Assembly: GCA_947489445.1 (NCBI GenBank)
Contig: CANLDN010000008.1
Location: forward strand, 78,614 to 142,613
Direction of reading: 5' to 3'
Source: an uncultured Paracoccaceae bacterium
GTDB lineage: Bacteria; Pseudomonadota; Alphaproteobacteria; Rhodobacterales; Rhodobacteraceae
Length of the DNA: 64,000 nt
Positions 37,574 through 46,220 of this stretch are shown piece after piece; position 1 is the first letter of the stretch; each line of letters starts with the position of its first letter. The notes beneath the pieces were generated by a model. That model saw only the letters and a program-made list of their open reading frames with translations. It did not search any database and had not been told where the DNA came from. Made by a program: the position numbers and the translations under genes.

Positions 37574-38669
37574 AGGTGCTGATCACTTGCGGGCTAAGGG
37601 CATCAATAAGTACCGGGTCAATGCTGTCGGGTGGGGTTTCGACGCAAAGGATGATCCGGTCATAGGCGGCAGGATCGACGTTGTAGAGGTAGTTGGGTAC
37701 GCCCAGCCCGTAGTTATCGCGGCAGCGGATCAGGTCGGTGATCATCAGGCCCTTGAAGATGGGCGAGCGTCCGACAGCGGCGAATTTCACGTCTTCGCCT
37801 TTGTCGGCCAGATCCTCGGCCAGAAGGAATGGCTGCCAGACGAATTCGGAGGTGCCAAGGACCAGCGTGCGACGGCCAGGTTGGGCGTCAGCATGCAGCA
37901 TTTGGCGGTTTTCTGTGATGCCCTGGCGGCCCCAGTCGGTGTTTTGGGTCAGATCATAGGCACCCTGTTCGGCGATGTCGTCGGGCAAGCGGGACAAGGC
38001 CACATTGTTGCTGGGTGTCCAGCTATAGCGCCCGTTGGCAAGGGCTGTGCTGCTGACCCGCGCCTGTGGAAAGACGGATGCGACGGCAGCGGCGGCTTTT
38101 CCATCCGACCAATCGGTCAGGAAGCTACAGATGATCCGTTGCGGGCTGATACCGCGTGTCTGCAAGGCGCGGGCAAGGTTGTGCAGGGTTTTGCCTGTTG
38201 TTGCCTCATCATCGACCAGGATGAGTGTCTGCGTGTTCATCAGCATATCCTGATGATCCGGATCAGCGGGCATATGCATAAGCTGGTGTGTGGCGTGCGA
38301 GTGTTCTTCCTTGAAATGGGCAAACATGTCGTCGCTGAGCGGATGGCGTGTTGTGGGCAGATAGAGCGCGTCATCGCGGCCGAGCGCGTCATGCACGCCA
38401 GCGCCCATGCCGATGGCGGTTTCGGCCATGCCCACGACAAGGACAGGGCCGGGCAGGTCGGCGGGCATTTGCGCGGCCAGATCAACATAGGTCTGGCGCA
38501 TGACAAGCGGGCAGACGGGAACATAGCGGCCAAGCACCTTGCTGACAAAAATGAAGGCGCGTTTGGGGTTGCGACGTTCGGCAAAGCCAAAGAGGTCTTC
38601 GGGTGGCAGGAGGCTGTTGAATACCTCTACTGCCGCACTTCCAGTTGTCATGTCGGCCGTCAGTTTCAT
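37566..38669 (-). CDS. phosphoribosyltransferase with TRSP domain (Ter-associated PRTase_2)
   Basis: 367 residues from the ATG at 38669, chosen because AGGAGG lies six bases upstream. The PRTase half has a PRPP-binding loop LILVDDEATTGKTL near residue 170 and a conserved VVGMAETAIGMG. The C-terminal half (SEFVWQPFLLAEDLADKGED, then RSPIFKGL) matches the TRSP domain found fused to these enzymes. It is the first gene of the minus-strand metabolite operon; its leader carries an unusual inverted repeat (38699-38806). Confidence 0.85.
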   Translation of the reverse strand: MKLTADMTTGSAAVEVFNSLLPPEDLFGFAERRNPKRAFIFVSKVLGRYVPVCPLVMRQTYVDLAAQMPADLPGPVLVVGMAETAIGMGAGVHDALGRDDALYLPTTRHPLSDDMFAHFKEEHSHATHQLMHMPADPDHQDMLMNTQTLILVDDEATTGKTLHNLARALQTRGISPQRIICSFLTDWSDGKAAAAVASVFPQARVSSTALANGRYSWTPSNNVALSRLPDDIAEQGAYDLTQNTDWGRQGITENRQMLHADAQPGRRTLVLGTSEFVWQPFLLAEDLADKGEDVKFAAVGRSPIFKGLMITDLIRCRDNYGLGVPNYLYNVDPAAYDRIILCVETPPDSIDPVLIDALSPQVISTYG

Positions 38670-38698
38670 CTGCATCCTCCTGAAAGTGTTGAATTGTA

Positions 38699-38806
38699 GC
38701 GTTTCGCGAAAAACCTCAAACAGGTTTTGGGCGATAACGCAGCGCAATGGTTATATGTCGTCGGCATTGCGCGAAAAGCTGATGTCTCAGGTTTTTCGCG
38801 AAACGC
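38699..38806 (-). repeat. 18-bp perfect inverted repeat in the PRTase operon leader
   Basis: GCGTTTCGCGAAAAACCT at 38699-38716 and its exact reverse complement at 38789-38806 enclose 72 bases. Each arm contains the palindrome TTTCGCGAAA. A second, shorter stem, AAAACCT with AGGTTTT around CAAAC (38710-38728), shares bases with the left arm, so the two hairpins exclude each other. The element lies between the terD stop and the PRTase ribosome-binding site, 30 bases before the PRTase ATG. Confidence 0.85.
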
Positions 38807-38879
38807 CTTAAATAGATGCGCGACCCAAGTTGGCCCGGGGTCGCGCTATGTTTGGGCAGGAAAACCTGCCCAGAAAGGC

Positions 38880-39449
38880 TTAGATGTTTACGCCGTGCTG
38901 CGACGCGAGCGCGCCCAAGCCACCAGCAAAGCCCTGACCCACGGCTTTGAACTTCCATTCGTCATTGTGGCGGTACAGCTCACCAAAGATCATGGCTGTT
39001 TCTGTCGAATAATCCTCGGAGAGATCAAAACGGACGATTTCGGCTTCGCCTGCGTTGTTCACGATCCGCACGAATGCGTTGGAGACTTGACCGAAGTTCT
39101 GGCCGCGTGTGTCAGCGTCATGGATGGTCACACCGACGACCAGTTTTTTGACGTCTGCGGGCACGGAGGGCAGTTCAACCTTGACCTGCTCATCATCGCC
39201 GTCGCCTTCGCCTGTGCGGTTGTCGCCCAGATGTTCAACACCTGCACCCTTGGTGTTGTTGTAAAAGATGAAGTCGGCGTCAGAGCGGACCTTGCCATCT
39301 TCGCCGGTCACGAAAATCACGGCATCGAGGTCAAAATCAGCGCCATCTGTCGCGCGCACATCCCAGCCTAGGCCGATTGTCAGCGAGGAGAGGCCCGGGG
39401 CCTCTTTGGACAGAGAAACATTACCACCTTTGGAGAGGGATACACCCAT
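38880..39449 (-). CDS. terD: TerD family protein
   Basis: 189-residue Ter stress protein. The N-terminus [15 protein letters not shown] and the calcium-binding loop [19 protein letters not shown] are diagnostic. The mid-protein pattern [19 protein letters not shown] and the C-terminal [19 protein letters not shown] complete the beta-sandwich. An ATG at 39449 behind AAGGA is chosen over the TTG two codons earlier. It is a close paralogue of the next gene (39557), probably by tandem duplication. TerD proteins are cytoplasmic and linked to resistance to tellurite, phage and other stresses. Confidence 0.94.
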   Translation of the reverse strand: MGVSLSKGGNVSLSKEAPGLSSLTIGLGWDVRATDGADFDLDAVIFVTGEDGKVRSDADFIFYNNTKGAGVEHLGDNRTGEGDGDDEQVKVELPSVPADVKKLVVGVTIHDADTRGQNFGQVSNAFVRIVNNAGEAEIVRFDLSEDYSTETAMIFGELYRHNDEWKFKAVGQGFAGGLGALASQHGVNI

Positions 39450-39556
39450 ATTCAATTCCTTCTTTTTCTATGTGATTGGCGTTAAGCCATTGAGGTTACA
39501 GGATATAGATAGGTCTACATCCTGTCATTTTTAGGGGGAAAAATTCCCGATTTACG

Positions 39557-40135
39557 TCATCCGAGGTTGACGCCGAACTGGCTGCACATCGCACCCAGCC
39601 CACCGGCATAGCCCTGACCAACCGCCTTGAACTTCCATTCACCACCGTTGCGATACAGCTCGCCAAAGACCATTGCGGTTTCTGTCGAATAGTCTTCTGT
39701 CAGGTCAAAGCGCACGACTTCATTGCCGCTGTCTTCGTTCACGATCCGGATGAAGGCGTTCACGACCTGGCCGAAGTTTTGGCTGCGCGCTTCGGCATCA
39801 TGGATGGTGACGGTGATCGCGATCTTGTCGACATCGGCGGCCATCTTGGACAGGTCGACCTTGATCTGTTCATCGTCGCCGTCGCCTTCACCTGTGCGGT
39901 TATCACCGGTATGGGTGATGGATCCTTCGGTGCTGACCATCTGGTTGTAGAAGATGAAATCATGATCGCCGCGCACCTTGCCACTGGCGTTGAGCTGGAA
40001 TGCGGATGCATCAAGATCGAAATCGGCCCCATCCGTGCCGCGTTCGTCCCAGCCCAGACCCACGACCATGCGTGTCAGACTTGGGTCGGTCTTTGTCAGG
40101 CTGAGATTGCCACCTTTTTGTAGTGAAAGTCCCAT
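39557..40135 (-). CDS. terD: TerD family protein
   Basis: 192-residue paralogue of the protein at 38880: [15 protein letters not shown] at the start, [19 protein letters not shown], calcium loop [19 protein letters not shown] and [19 protein letters not shown]. The ATG at 40135 has AAGGAGG upstream, so the in-frame start at 40198 is rejected. It follows the cation exchanger by 16 bases and probably shares its transcript. Confidence 0.94.
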   Translation of the reverse strand: MGLSLQKGGNLSLTKTDPSLTRMVVGLGWDERGTDGADFDLDASAFQLNASGKVRGDHDFIFYNQMVSTEGSITHTGDNRTGEGDGDDEQIKVDLSKMAADVDKIAITVTIHDAEARSQNFGQVVNAFIRIVNEDSGNEVVRFDLTEDYSTETAMVFGELYRNGGEWKFKAVGQGYAGGLGAMCSQFGVNLG

Positions 40136-40151
40136 TGGTAATCCTCCTTGG

Positions 40152-41129
40152 TTAGGCTGAGAGTTGGGGCACAAGGTACTGTGCCGCGACGAATGCAATA
40201 TAGGCTGTCAGCATGATGTAGCCCATTGATTTGGTGATTTTACCGACTGTCAGCATCCAGGCTGCAAAGCCCACTGAGACGGCAACGGTGGCCCACATCT
40301 GCACACCTGTCAGAACAGGCACCACATCAAGTGGTTTGATGATCGCGGTGATCGCGACGATCGACAGGATGTTGAAGGTGTTGGAGCCGATGATGTTACC
40401 GAGGATCAGCCCAAGCGATTGCTTGCGTGCAGCGGCAATACAGGTGGACAATTCCGGCAATGATGTCCCGAAGGCCACGACCGTCAGGCCGATGATTGCC
40501 TCTGGCACGCCGATAACCGTGCCGGACACAACGGCCCCGCGCACCAGCATTTCAGAGCCGACCGCAAGTGCGACCAGACCGCCTATCAGGATGAGGACGG
40601 CAGCCTGCATCGTTTCGATCCCGCCATCGTCATCGCCGTCATCATCTTCTTCCAACTCGAGCGTGTTGGTGAAGTATTGATACCCGACAAAGCCTGCCAG
40701 AATGGCAAACATGATCAGACCCAGTACCGTACCAAACTGACCAGACATCATCCCGTAGACCAGGATCGCGGTCGCCAGCAACATCATCACCAAGTCTTTC
40801 ATCAGGTCCTTGGCCTTGCCTTCGACCTGAAGGATGATCGCTGTCGCGCCCAATACCAGCAGGATATTGGCAATGTTGGACCCCAGCACGTTCCCCAGCG
40901 AGATGCCGGGAAAGCCCTGAAGGTTGGCGTTGACGGATGTAAACAGCTCCGGCACGGAGGTGCCGAAGGAAATGATGGTCGCCCCGATGAAAAGGGGTGA
41001 CAGACCGGTGCGTTCGGCCACGAACACGGCCGCGTCGATTGTCCAGTCCCCCCCTTTGATCAACAAAAACAGGCCAAACAGGATGGCACCCGCCGACAAT
41101 ACGAAAAGTTCGTAGCTTGTAAGTTCCAA
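40152..41129 (-). CDS. calcium/sodium antiporter (CaCA family, YrbG-like)
   Basis: Inner-membrane exchanger of 325 residues with about ten helices in two inverted halves. Both alpha repeats are visible: [12 protein letters not shown] with [16 protein letters not shown], and [13 protein letters not shown] with [15 protein letters not shown]. An acidic cytoplasmic loop ([13 protein letters not shown]) separates the halves. It sits inside the Ter operon, where TerC is the usual membrane protein; together with calcium-binding TerD proteins it suggests that Ca2+ or another divalent cation is part of the response. Confidence 0.92.
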   Translation of the reverse strand: MELTSYELFVLSAGAILFGLFLLIKGGDWTIDAAVFVAERTGLSPLFIGATIISFGTSVPELFTSVNANLQGFPGISLGNVLGSNIANILLVLGATAIILQVEGKAKDLMKDLVMMLLATAILVYGMMSGQFGTVLGLIMFAILAGFVGYQYFTNTLELEEDDDGDDDGGIETMQAAVLILIGGLVALAVGSEMLVRGAVVSGTVIGVPEAIIGLTVVAFGTSLPELSTCIAAARKQSLGLILGNIIGSNTFNILSIVAITAIIKPLDVVPVLTGVQMWATVAVSVGFAAWMLTVGKITKSMGYIMLTAYIAFVAAQYLVPQLSA

Positions 41130-41144
41130 CAGATTTAATCCTGA

Positions 41145-41594
41145 TCAGAGGTCAAATTCGGACGGGGAAAGGCCCAGTTCCGTGCAGATTTCGCTAACGA
41201 CCTTACGCTCATCCGCATCGAAATCGCCATCCGCAGCCCCGATCACACAGCATACGCGAACCATTGTGCGCGCGGCTTCGTCCTTGCCCCGCAGGCGGGT
41301 GATCTTTTTCATCGCTTCGATCTTGCCGATGGCTGCGTCGAATTCGAACCCTTCGACGATTTTGTTGAACGCTTCGATCACTTTGGTCATGTCAAAAACG
41401 CTGAGTTCTTCTGACCGGTTGATGAACGCCGCCATCTTTTGTTTTTCTTCAGAGCTGATATCGCCATCAGCCGCTGCGACAAGCGCGCAGCCTGCAACGA
41501 CGGCTTCCATGAAGTCGTTGTTTTTGTATTTTGCCACTTCGGTTTTCATCTTGTCCCGTGCGGCGGTTGCGTTGGTTTTAAGCCAGTTTAGCAT
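41145..41594 (-). CDS. terB: TerB family tellurite resistance protein
   Basis: 149-residue all-helical TerB protein. Two acidic metal-binding repeats are clear: AAADGDISSEEK near residue 45 and GAADGDFDADERK near residue 120. In other bacteria TerB associates with the inner membrane and with TerC/TerD. It is placed between the TerD-TerD fusion gene and the cation exchanger. Confidence 0.93.
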   Translation of the reverse strand: MLNWLKTNATAARDKMKTEVAKYKNNDFMEAVVAGCALVAAADGDISSEEKQKMAAFINRSEELSVFDMTKVIEAFNKIVEGFEFDAAIGKIEAMKKITRLRGKDEAARTMVRVCCVIGAADGDFDADERKVVSEICTELGLSPSEFDL

Positions 41595-41607
41595 GTCTAT
41601 CCCCTTG

Positions 41608-42807
41608 TTATTTGCTGCCGGCGCGCCATTGCAGCGGATACCGGTAATGTTCGCTCATTTGCGGGTGAGCCTGGAAGTATTTGACTTCGCGGTTGAATTT
41701 CATCCCGCCATTGTCGTTTGTGATCTCGGCGATGGCGCACATGCCAAGGTTTGATGCCTCGTCCAGCTTCACCTCGATCGGGGCGCCGTCAGGCATGAAG
41801 ATCGTGATCATCCCGTCTGCAGAGGCCCAGTTGGGCACACCTTCATAGATGAATGCGTAAATCAGGACCCGGCGCAGATGTTGCCACTGTCCGCCGTTGA
41901 CCCGCATCCATTCGCCGTTGGTGCTGGCGCCTGTGCGGTCGTCGCCCGCCAGTTCGATGAACGGGGCCTGTTCGTAGCGTCCGAATGTATTGCCAAGCGC
42001 CTGAACCGCGCCGACCTGACCGTTGGACATTTCGAAAAAGCACCCAAGATCGAGGTCGATTGCCTTGCCCTTGAGCCCGAAAATGCCCTTTTTCTTGCCG
42101 CCTGTCTGGGTCCAGTTCAGGTTGATTTCGATCATCCCGAACCCGTCAGATTTCTTGGCCAGGCTGACAGAGGGTTTTTCCTTGGTCAGCGTGACCTTGG
42201 ACAGGTTGACTGATGGTGATGGGCTGGGCGGGGTTGGTGGTGTGGGTGTTGGCGGCGGTGGTGGTGCCGCGGCGGGCGCGTCGATGACGACGCCATAGTT
42301 TTCGGCCAATGGGCCAAGACCACCGTTGAATCCCTGAGCCACGGCCCGGAATTTCCATTGGCCGTTGCGCAGGTAGAGTTCGCCGAGGATCAACGCAGCC
42401 TCTGACGCGTCGCCCGTGGTGATGTCAAACACCACGGGGTCACCACCTTGTGGGGCAGCATTGACCGACAGTGTTTCCAGTGCGTTGATCGGACCTGAGG
42501 CCGTGGTGCCGACGATTGCCACAGATGTGACGTCTGCGGCCAGTTTCGACAAATCAACGTTGAAGCTGGTTTTGCGAGCCGCCCCATCGGTGGCGGCCAG
42601 ATCCTTGATCTGGACCGATCCGTCTTTGGCCTGACGTTGACCGTAGAAGATCATATCGTCGTCGCTACGGACTTTTTTGGCATCCGTCAGCAGAAAACAG
42701 GATACGTCCAGTTCTTCTGCGTTTGGGTTACGGTCTTTCCACGCCACAGTGACCTGCAGCGTGGTTGAAGAAAGCGGGGCATTGCCGCCCTTTGTCAAAT
42801 TCACCAT
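41608..42807 (-). CDS. double TerD-domain protein (TerA-like)
   Basis: 399 residues: an N-terminal TerD domain (about 1-170), a proline-rich linker of about 25 residues (APPPPPTPTPPTPPSPSPSV), then a second, TerA-like TerD domain (about 205-399). The second domain starts LSKVTLTKEKPSVSLAKK and keeps a calcium-like loop DDRTGASTNGEW. The first has lost the acidic GDGDDE motif. The ending WRAGSK and FQAHPQMSEHYRYPLQW are typical of TerA-type C-termini. The fusion would place two sandwich domains on a flexible hinge. Confidence 0.86.
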   Translation of the reverse strand: MVNLTKGGNAPLSSTTLQVTVAWKDRNPNAEELDVSCFLLTDAKKVRSDDDMIFYGQRQAKDGSVQIKDLAATDGAARKTSFNVDLSKLAADVTSVAIVGTTASGPINALETLSVNAAPQGGDPVVFDITTGDASEAALILGELYLRNGQWKFRAVAQGFNGGLGPLAENYGVVIDAPAAAPPPPPTPTPPTPPSPSPSVNLSKVTLTKEKPSVSLAKKSDGFGMIEINLNWTQTGGKKKGIFGLKGKAIDLDLGCFFEMSNGQVGAVQALGNTFGRYEQAPFIELAGDDRTGASTNGEWMRVNGGQWQHLRRVLIYAFIYEGVPNWASADGMITIFMPDGAPIEVKLDEASNLGMCAIAEITNDNGGMKFNREVKYFQAHPQMSEHYRYPLQWRAGSK

Positions 42808-42870
42808 TTTCTATCCCTATTAGACTGCTTTTTGCCCCGGTTTTCCATTGGGGGCGGCAATTCTTGTGGT

Positions 42871-43449
42871 TTAGATATGGCGCAATGCGTCCGGAACAAG
42901 TTGATCGGCGGTGCGGCCGACACCGGGCATCCCAACGGCTTTGAGTTGCCAGTCGCCACCGTTGCGCGACAGGATCGCCATCACAACGCCAGTATGGGCG
43001 CCCTGATCGGTCAGGGTGAAGCGGCAGAGTTCTTTCTGTGTGTCATCGTCAAGAACCCGGCAGAAGGCATTGTCGACCTCGTTGAAGGTCTGGCCTTGGT
43101 AGGAGTTTACGAAGAAAACCAGCGTTTCCACCTTGGGGTCAAGGCGTTCCAGATCGACCTTGATCACCTCGTCATCACCGTCACCATCGCCGGTCAGGTT
43201 GTCGCCGGTGTGCAGGATGGCCCCGTCAGCCGATTGCAACTGGCCAAAATAGATGATGCCAGTGGGCTGCTTGGCGGCGTCAAAGGTGATCAGCGAGGCA
43301 TCAAGGTCGATATCCTTGGGGCCGGTCAGTTTGGCAAAGAACCCTTTGGGTGCAACCGGGTCCCAGCCCACGCCCATATGGACTTTTTTAAGCCCCGCAG
43401 ATTCCTTTTTCAGGCTGATGGTTTGTCCCTTTGACAGTGAAATCGCCAT
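42871..43449 (-). CDS. terZ: TerD family protein (TerZ-like)
   Basis: 192-residue TerD paralogue that diverges more than the two at 38880 and 39557. It starts MAISLSKGQTISLKK, has an insertion GFFAKLTGPKDIDLDAS, the calcium loop GDNLTGDGDGDDEVIKVDL, and a C-terminal part without the GELYR...KAVGQG signature. These traits suit TerZ/TerF-type members. A GAGGAAGA ribosome-binding site precedes the ATG. It is the first Ter structural gene after the kinase. Confidence 0.88.
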   Translation of the reverse strand: MAISLSKGQTISLKKESAGLKKVHMGVGWDPVAPKGFFAKLTGPKDIDLDASLITFDAAKQPTGIIYFGQLQSADGAILHTGDNLTGDGDGDDEVIKVDLERLDPKVETLVFFVNSYQGQTFNEVDNAFCRVLDDDTQKELCRFTLTDQGAHTGVVMAILSRNGGDWQLKAVGMPGVGRTADQLVPDALRHI

Positions 43450-43566
43450 ATTGGTCTTCCTCTTCGTTTTTGTTTTGTCTTGTGAGCTAGTTAGGTATTG
43501 TAAGCCCGGTTTAAAAGTCTGGTTTTGCGTACTGGATAGCTGATTTTCGGTGATAACACGCTAAAA

Positions 43567-45075
43567 TCACCTTGTTTCGATGTCAGTTTGCCCTGCGAGC
43601 TGTACCTGGATCAAGCGCCCGCCATTTTGCGCGTCGAGCAGGATTTGTGCGCCGTCTTCAAGCACAATGCTGCCGCCGATGGTAACGGGTGTTTCGTTCT
43701 TGACGTCTTTCATATGCGGTAGTCCTTCGTTCACCATATGCCATTTCCCATTATGCTTTTGGAAATAGGCGAGGCGGGTGCGTTCAGCGGCGGCCAGACG
43801 CTCATTGGGGGATTTGAAACGGTTTGCGTGCCACGCATATAGCCCGATCCCGTTATAGACGGTGATGCGGTAATTGTCGGGGCGGAAACTTTCGCCGGAG
43901 CGTGCGGAATAAAGGTTCAGGATCGGCACGTCCTCTGCATAAGGCGTGGCGCAGAAGGGGCAGGTGGGTTTGGTGGTGTTGTCGAAGACGAACCATTTGC
44001 CGGTGCAATCTGTGTTGGCACAGGGCAGCAGCATGTCGGCGGTGTAGACAAGTGCGCGTTCCCAATCATCTGCGCGGGGTCGTTTTGCCGGATCGTGCAG
44101 CCCGTCGATAAACGCTTTCTTAAACAGATCGGTGATCAGTGGCCCGCAGATATCCATCGGCATTTTGTCAGTGTCGGCCCAGGGCAGTTCGCTATCGCGG
44201 ACATGTTCGGTGTTGATCCGGTTGGAGGGATCATCTGGATGTTCGATGAATAGCGCCTGCTTACCCATTGATAAGGCGTCGTCTTTTGCGCTGTCGTTGA
44301 TGTCGTGGATCTTGCGCCCTTTGAGCGGATGGCGCAAGGTCAGGTACATGTAGACCAGCGTGGCGAGTGCGTGCAGGTCGGTTTGCATGGATGGCAGTTT
44401 ACGGCGCGGGTCCGTTGTTTCGAGGTGCTGGGTTGCCACGACCTCGGGGGCGACGAAATCCGGCGTGCCGACAACTTCGGGTGGGAATTTGTCGGGGACG
44501 ACCAACCCGTCGATATCGATGATGCAGGCGTCGCCTGATTTGGGATCGACCAGAACGTTTTTATAGCTGAGGTCGGAATGCGCCAACCCCGAGGCGTGCA
44601 TGCGGCGTACCGCGCGGGCCAGTCGGATACAGATTTTCAGATATCCCAGCCAATCGCCCGCCTCGCGCGGATCAAGGAATGTGTTGCGGTTATGGGCGGA
44701 GGCGAACCATTTGCCTTCTTTTTCCTTGCCCTTGATCCGCAGGCGGTCGTTGTCGAAAGAGCCGTGTTCGAAGAAGAACTGGCTGTCAAACACCGGGACG
44801 ACGACGCCGATATTGCCGTTCCAGTCCACGATGCCTTCTGGCCACCGGAACAGCTTGGCCAGGGTTTCGCCTCCGGCCCCGTTGAGTATGGATTTGCGGT
44901 GCGCGCCGACGATGGCTTGCAAGCGCTCCATCCCTTGCTGGTCGGGTTTGTTGCGGTAGAAACCGACAACCGCGCGCCGTCCTTCGACCCAATGGATGTT
45001 TTTCATACCACCTTGGGCAAAATGATCGGGCTCGAACGCGATGTCGGTGCCATCTGTGGTTTTGATGCGGATCAT
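43567..45075 (-). CDS. Ser/Thr protein kinase-like protein of the TerY-P triad
   Basis: 502 residues. The kinase domain (about 1-340) has a glycine loop AQGGMKNIHW and catalytic HSDLSYKN (His166, Asp168). The metal-binding motif is DID (187-189), not DFG, and is followed by GTPDFVAPE. A Cys4 zinc ribbon (CANTDCTG...CPFC) lies near residue 360, and the C-terminal portion is beta-rich, perhaps FHA- or SHS2-like. Its start overlaps the phosphatase stop (ATGA). Kinase, PP2C and vWA genes in a row define the TerY-P triad described for Ter systems. Confidence 0.87.
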   Translation of the reverse strand: MIRIKTTDGTDIAFEPDHFAQGGMKNIHWVEGRRAVVGFYRNKPDQQGMERLQAIVGAHRKSILNGAGGETLAKLFRWPEGIVDWNGNIGVVVPVFDSQFFFEHGSFDNDRLRIKGKEKEGKWFASAHNRNTFLDPREAGDWLGYLKICIRLARAVRRMHASGLAHSDLSYKNVLVDPKSGDACIIDIDGLVVPDKFPPEVVGTPDFVAPEVVATQHLETTDPRRKLPSMQTDLHALATLVYMYLTLRHPLKGRKIHDINDSAKDDALSMGKQALFIEHPDDPSNRINTEHVRDSELPWADTDKMPMDICGPLITDLFKKAFIDGLHDPAKRPRADDWERALVYTADMLLPCANTDCTGKWFVFDNTTKPTCPFCATPYAEDVPILNLYSARSGESFRPDNYRITVYNGIGLYAWHANRFKSPNERLAAAERTRLAYFQKHNGKWHMVNEGLPHMKDVKNETPVTIGGSIVLEDGAQILLDAQNGGRLIQVQLAGQTDIETR

Positions 45076-46220
45076 TTGGGTGTCTCTATCGGGGACAGGA
45101 TCGCGATGGTGCGGTCGTCATGTTCCCCTTTGATCTTGAAGTTGAGCCAGTCGAGCAGGGCGGTTTCGTCTAGGTCTGCGATTTGATCGTAAAGGGCGGT
45201 CCACGCGGCGGGATCCTGTGTTGCCGCCTCTGACGCGAACATCGGGTCGGACACGCCATCTGTCATCAGCGTGAAGGCGGTGAAGTCGGGCACCGTTCTA
45301 TGGTGGATACGCGCAGTGATATTGGATTTGTCTGCGAAGATTTCGCTGCGCAGGAAGGTAGTTTGGCCTGCGAATTCGCCGTTATCGGCGGACATCATCA
45401 GGGGTGGTTCGTCATTCGCGATCAATCCGACCATGCCGTCGCCAACCGAGATGCTGGCGAAGAACCAGCCTTCATCGGCTTTGCGTGCGATCCCGATCAG
45501 CAGGGTTGTGCTGAACGATTGCAGCCGTTGACCGGTTTCGCGCGACAGGTCATCAAGCGCGTCAGCGGCGCGGCCTGCGGCCGCGCCCAATGTCGCATAG
45601 AGTGCTGCGTCTAAGTCTTTGACGTTTGGATCAGGCAGGTGACTGGCCAGCAGATGCGGCAATGCGGTGATGGCTGTTTCAACCACTGTTTCCGAGCCGA
45701 CGCGCGAAAATTCGGCGCTGCCTGCGCCGTCGGCCACGGCCATGATGTGCCAGCCGGTTGTGTCGTCATAATGGATGCGGGCGTCATCATCGCGGGGCAG
45801 TGCTTTGTGCGCGTGGCTGCGGCCACGGCGGCTGGCGGCGATCATCAGCGCGTCGCCCGCAACCCGGAAACTTTCTGTGTCGGGCTTGGGATAAGGCAGC
45901 GTGTCCCAATCGACGGGCAGGTCTTTCCAGATCGTCCATGGATCGGGGCTGGCGGGCAGGCGCAGATTGACGGCCACGTCTTTGTTTTTGATCGTGCCGC
46001 GAAAGATGAATTCATACATCTTAGCTGCATGAACCATACCACTGATGATCCATTTGCCTGATTTCTTGTCTTGTTCAAAGGTCAGATCGGCGTCTTCGGG
46101 CCAGTCAACCTCGATCCGTGTCAGCCCTTCGGGTTCGAGCAGTTCGGCCGCGAAGTATTCGCCGACGGTCGCGGCCCGGCTAAGCCGCCCTTCGAGGTAT
46201 TGCGGGGGCGTGCGCGCCAT
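45072..46220 (-). CDS. PP2C-type protein phosphatase of the TerY-P triad
   Basis: 382 residues. The last 250 form a PP2C domain with the metal-binding acids in AVADGAGSAE, SVGDGMVG, MTDGVSDPM and GEHDDRTIAIL all in place, so it should be active. The first 120 residues are a separate beta-rich domain without recognised family. It would reverse phosphorylation by the adjacent kinase. It starts one base from the vWA gene end. Confidence 0.88.
   Translation of the reverse strand: MARTPPQYLEGRLSRAATVGEYFAAELLEPEGLTRIEVDWPEDADLTFEQDKKSGKWIISGMVHAAKMYEFIFRGTIKNKDVAVNLRLPASPDPWTIWKDLPVDWDTLPYPKPDTESFRVAGDALMIAASRRGRSHAHKALPRDDDARIHYDDTTGWHIMAVADGAGSAEFSRVGSETVVETAITALPHLLASHLPDPNVKDLDAALYATLGAAAGRAADALDDLSRETGQRLQSFSTTLLIGIARKADEGWFFASISVGDGMVGLIANDEPPLMMSADNGEFAGQTTFLRSEIFADKSNITARIHHRTVPDFTAFTLMTDGVSDPMFASEAATQDPAAWTALYDQIADLDETALLDWLNFKIKGEHDDRTIAILSPIETPK

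Noticed and set aside
37530..38699. 389-codon plus-strand ORF opposite the PRTase gene
   Set aside because: The minus strand carries the PRPP-binding motif and a strong ribosome-binding site; the plus frame is a shadow.
38699..38806. MITE or insertion-sequence remnant
   Set aside because: The 18-bp ends are perfect, but no target-site duplication flanks them and no transposase fragment is inside. It remains possible if many genomic copies exist.
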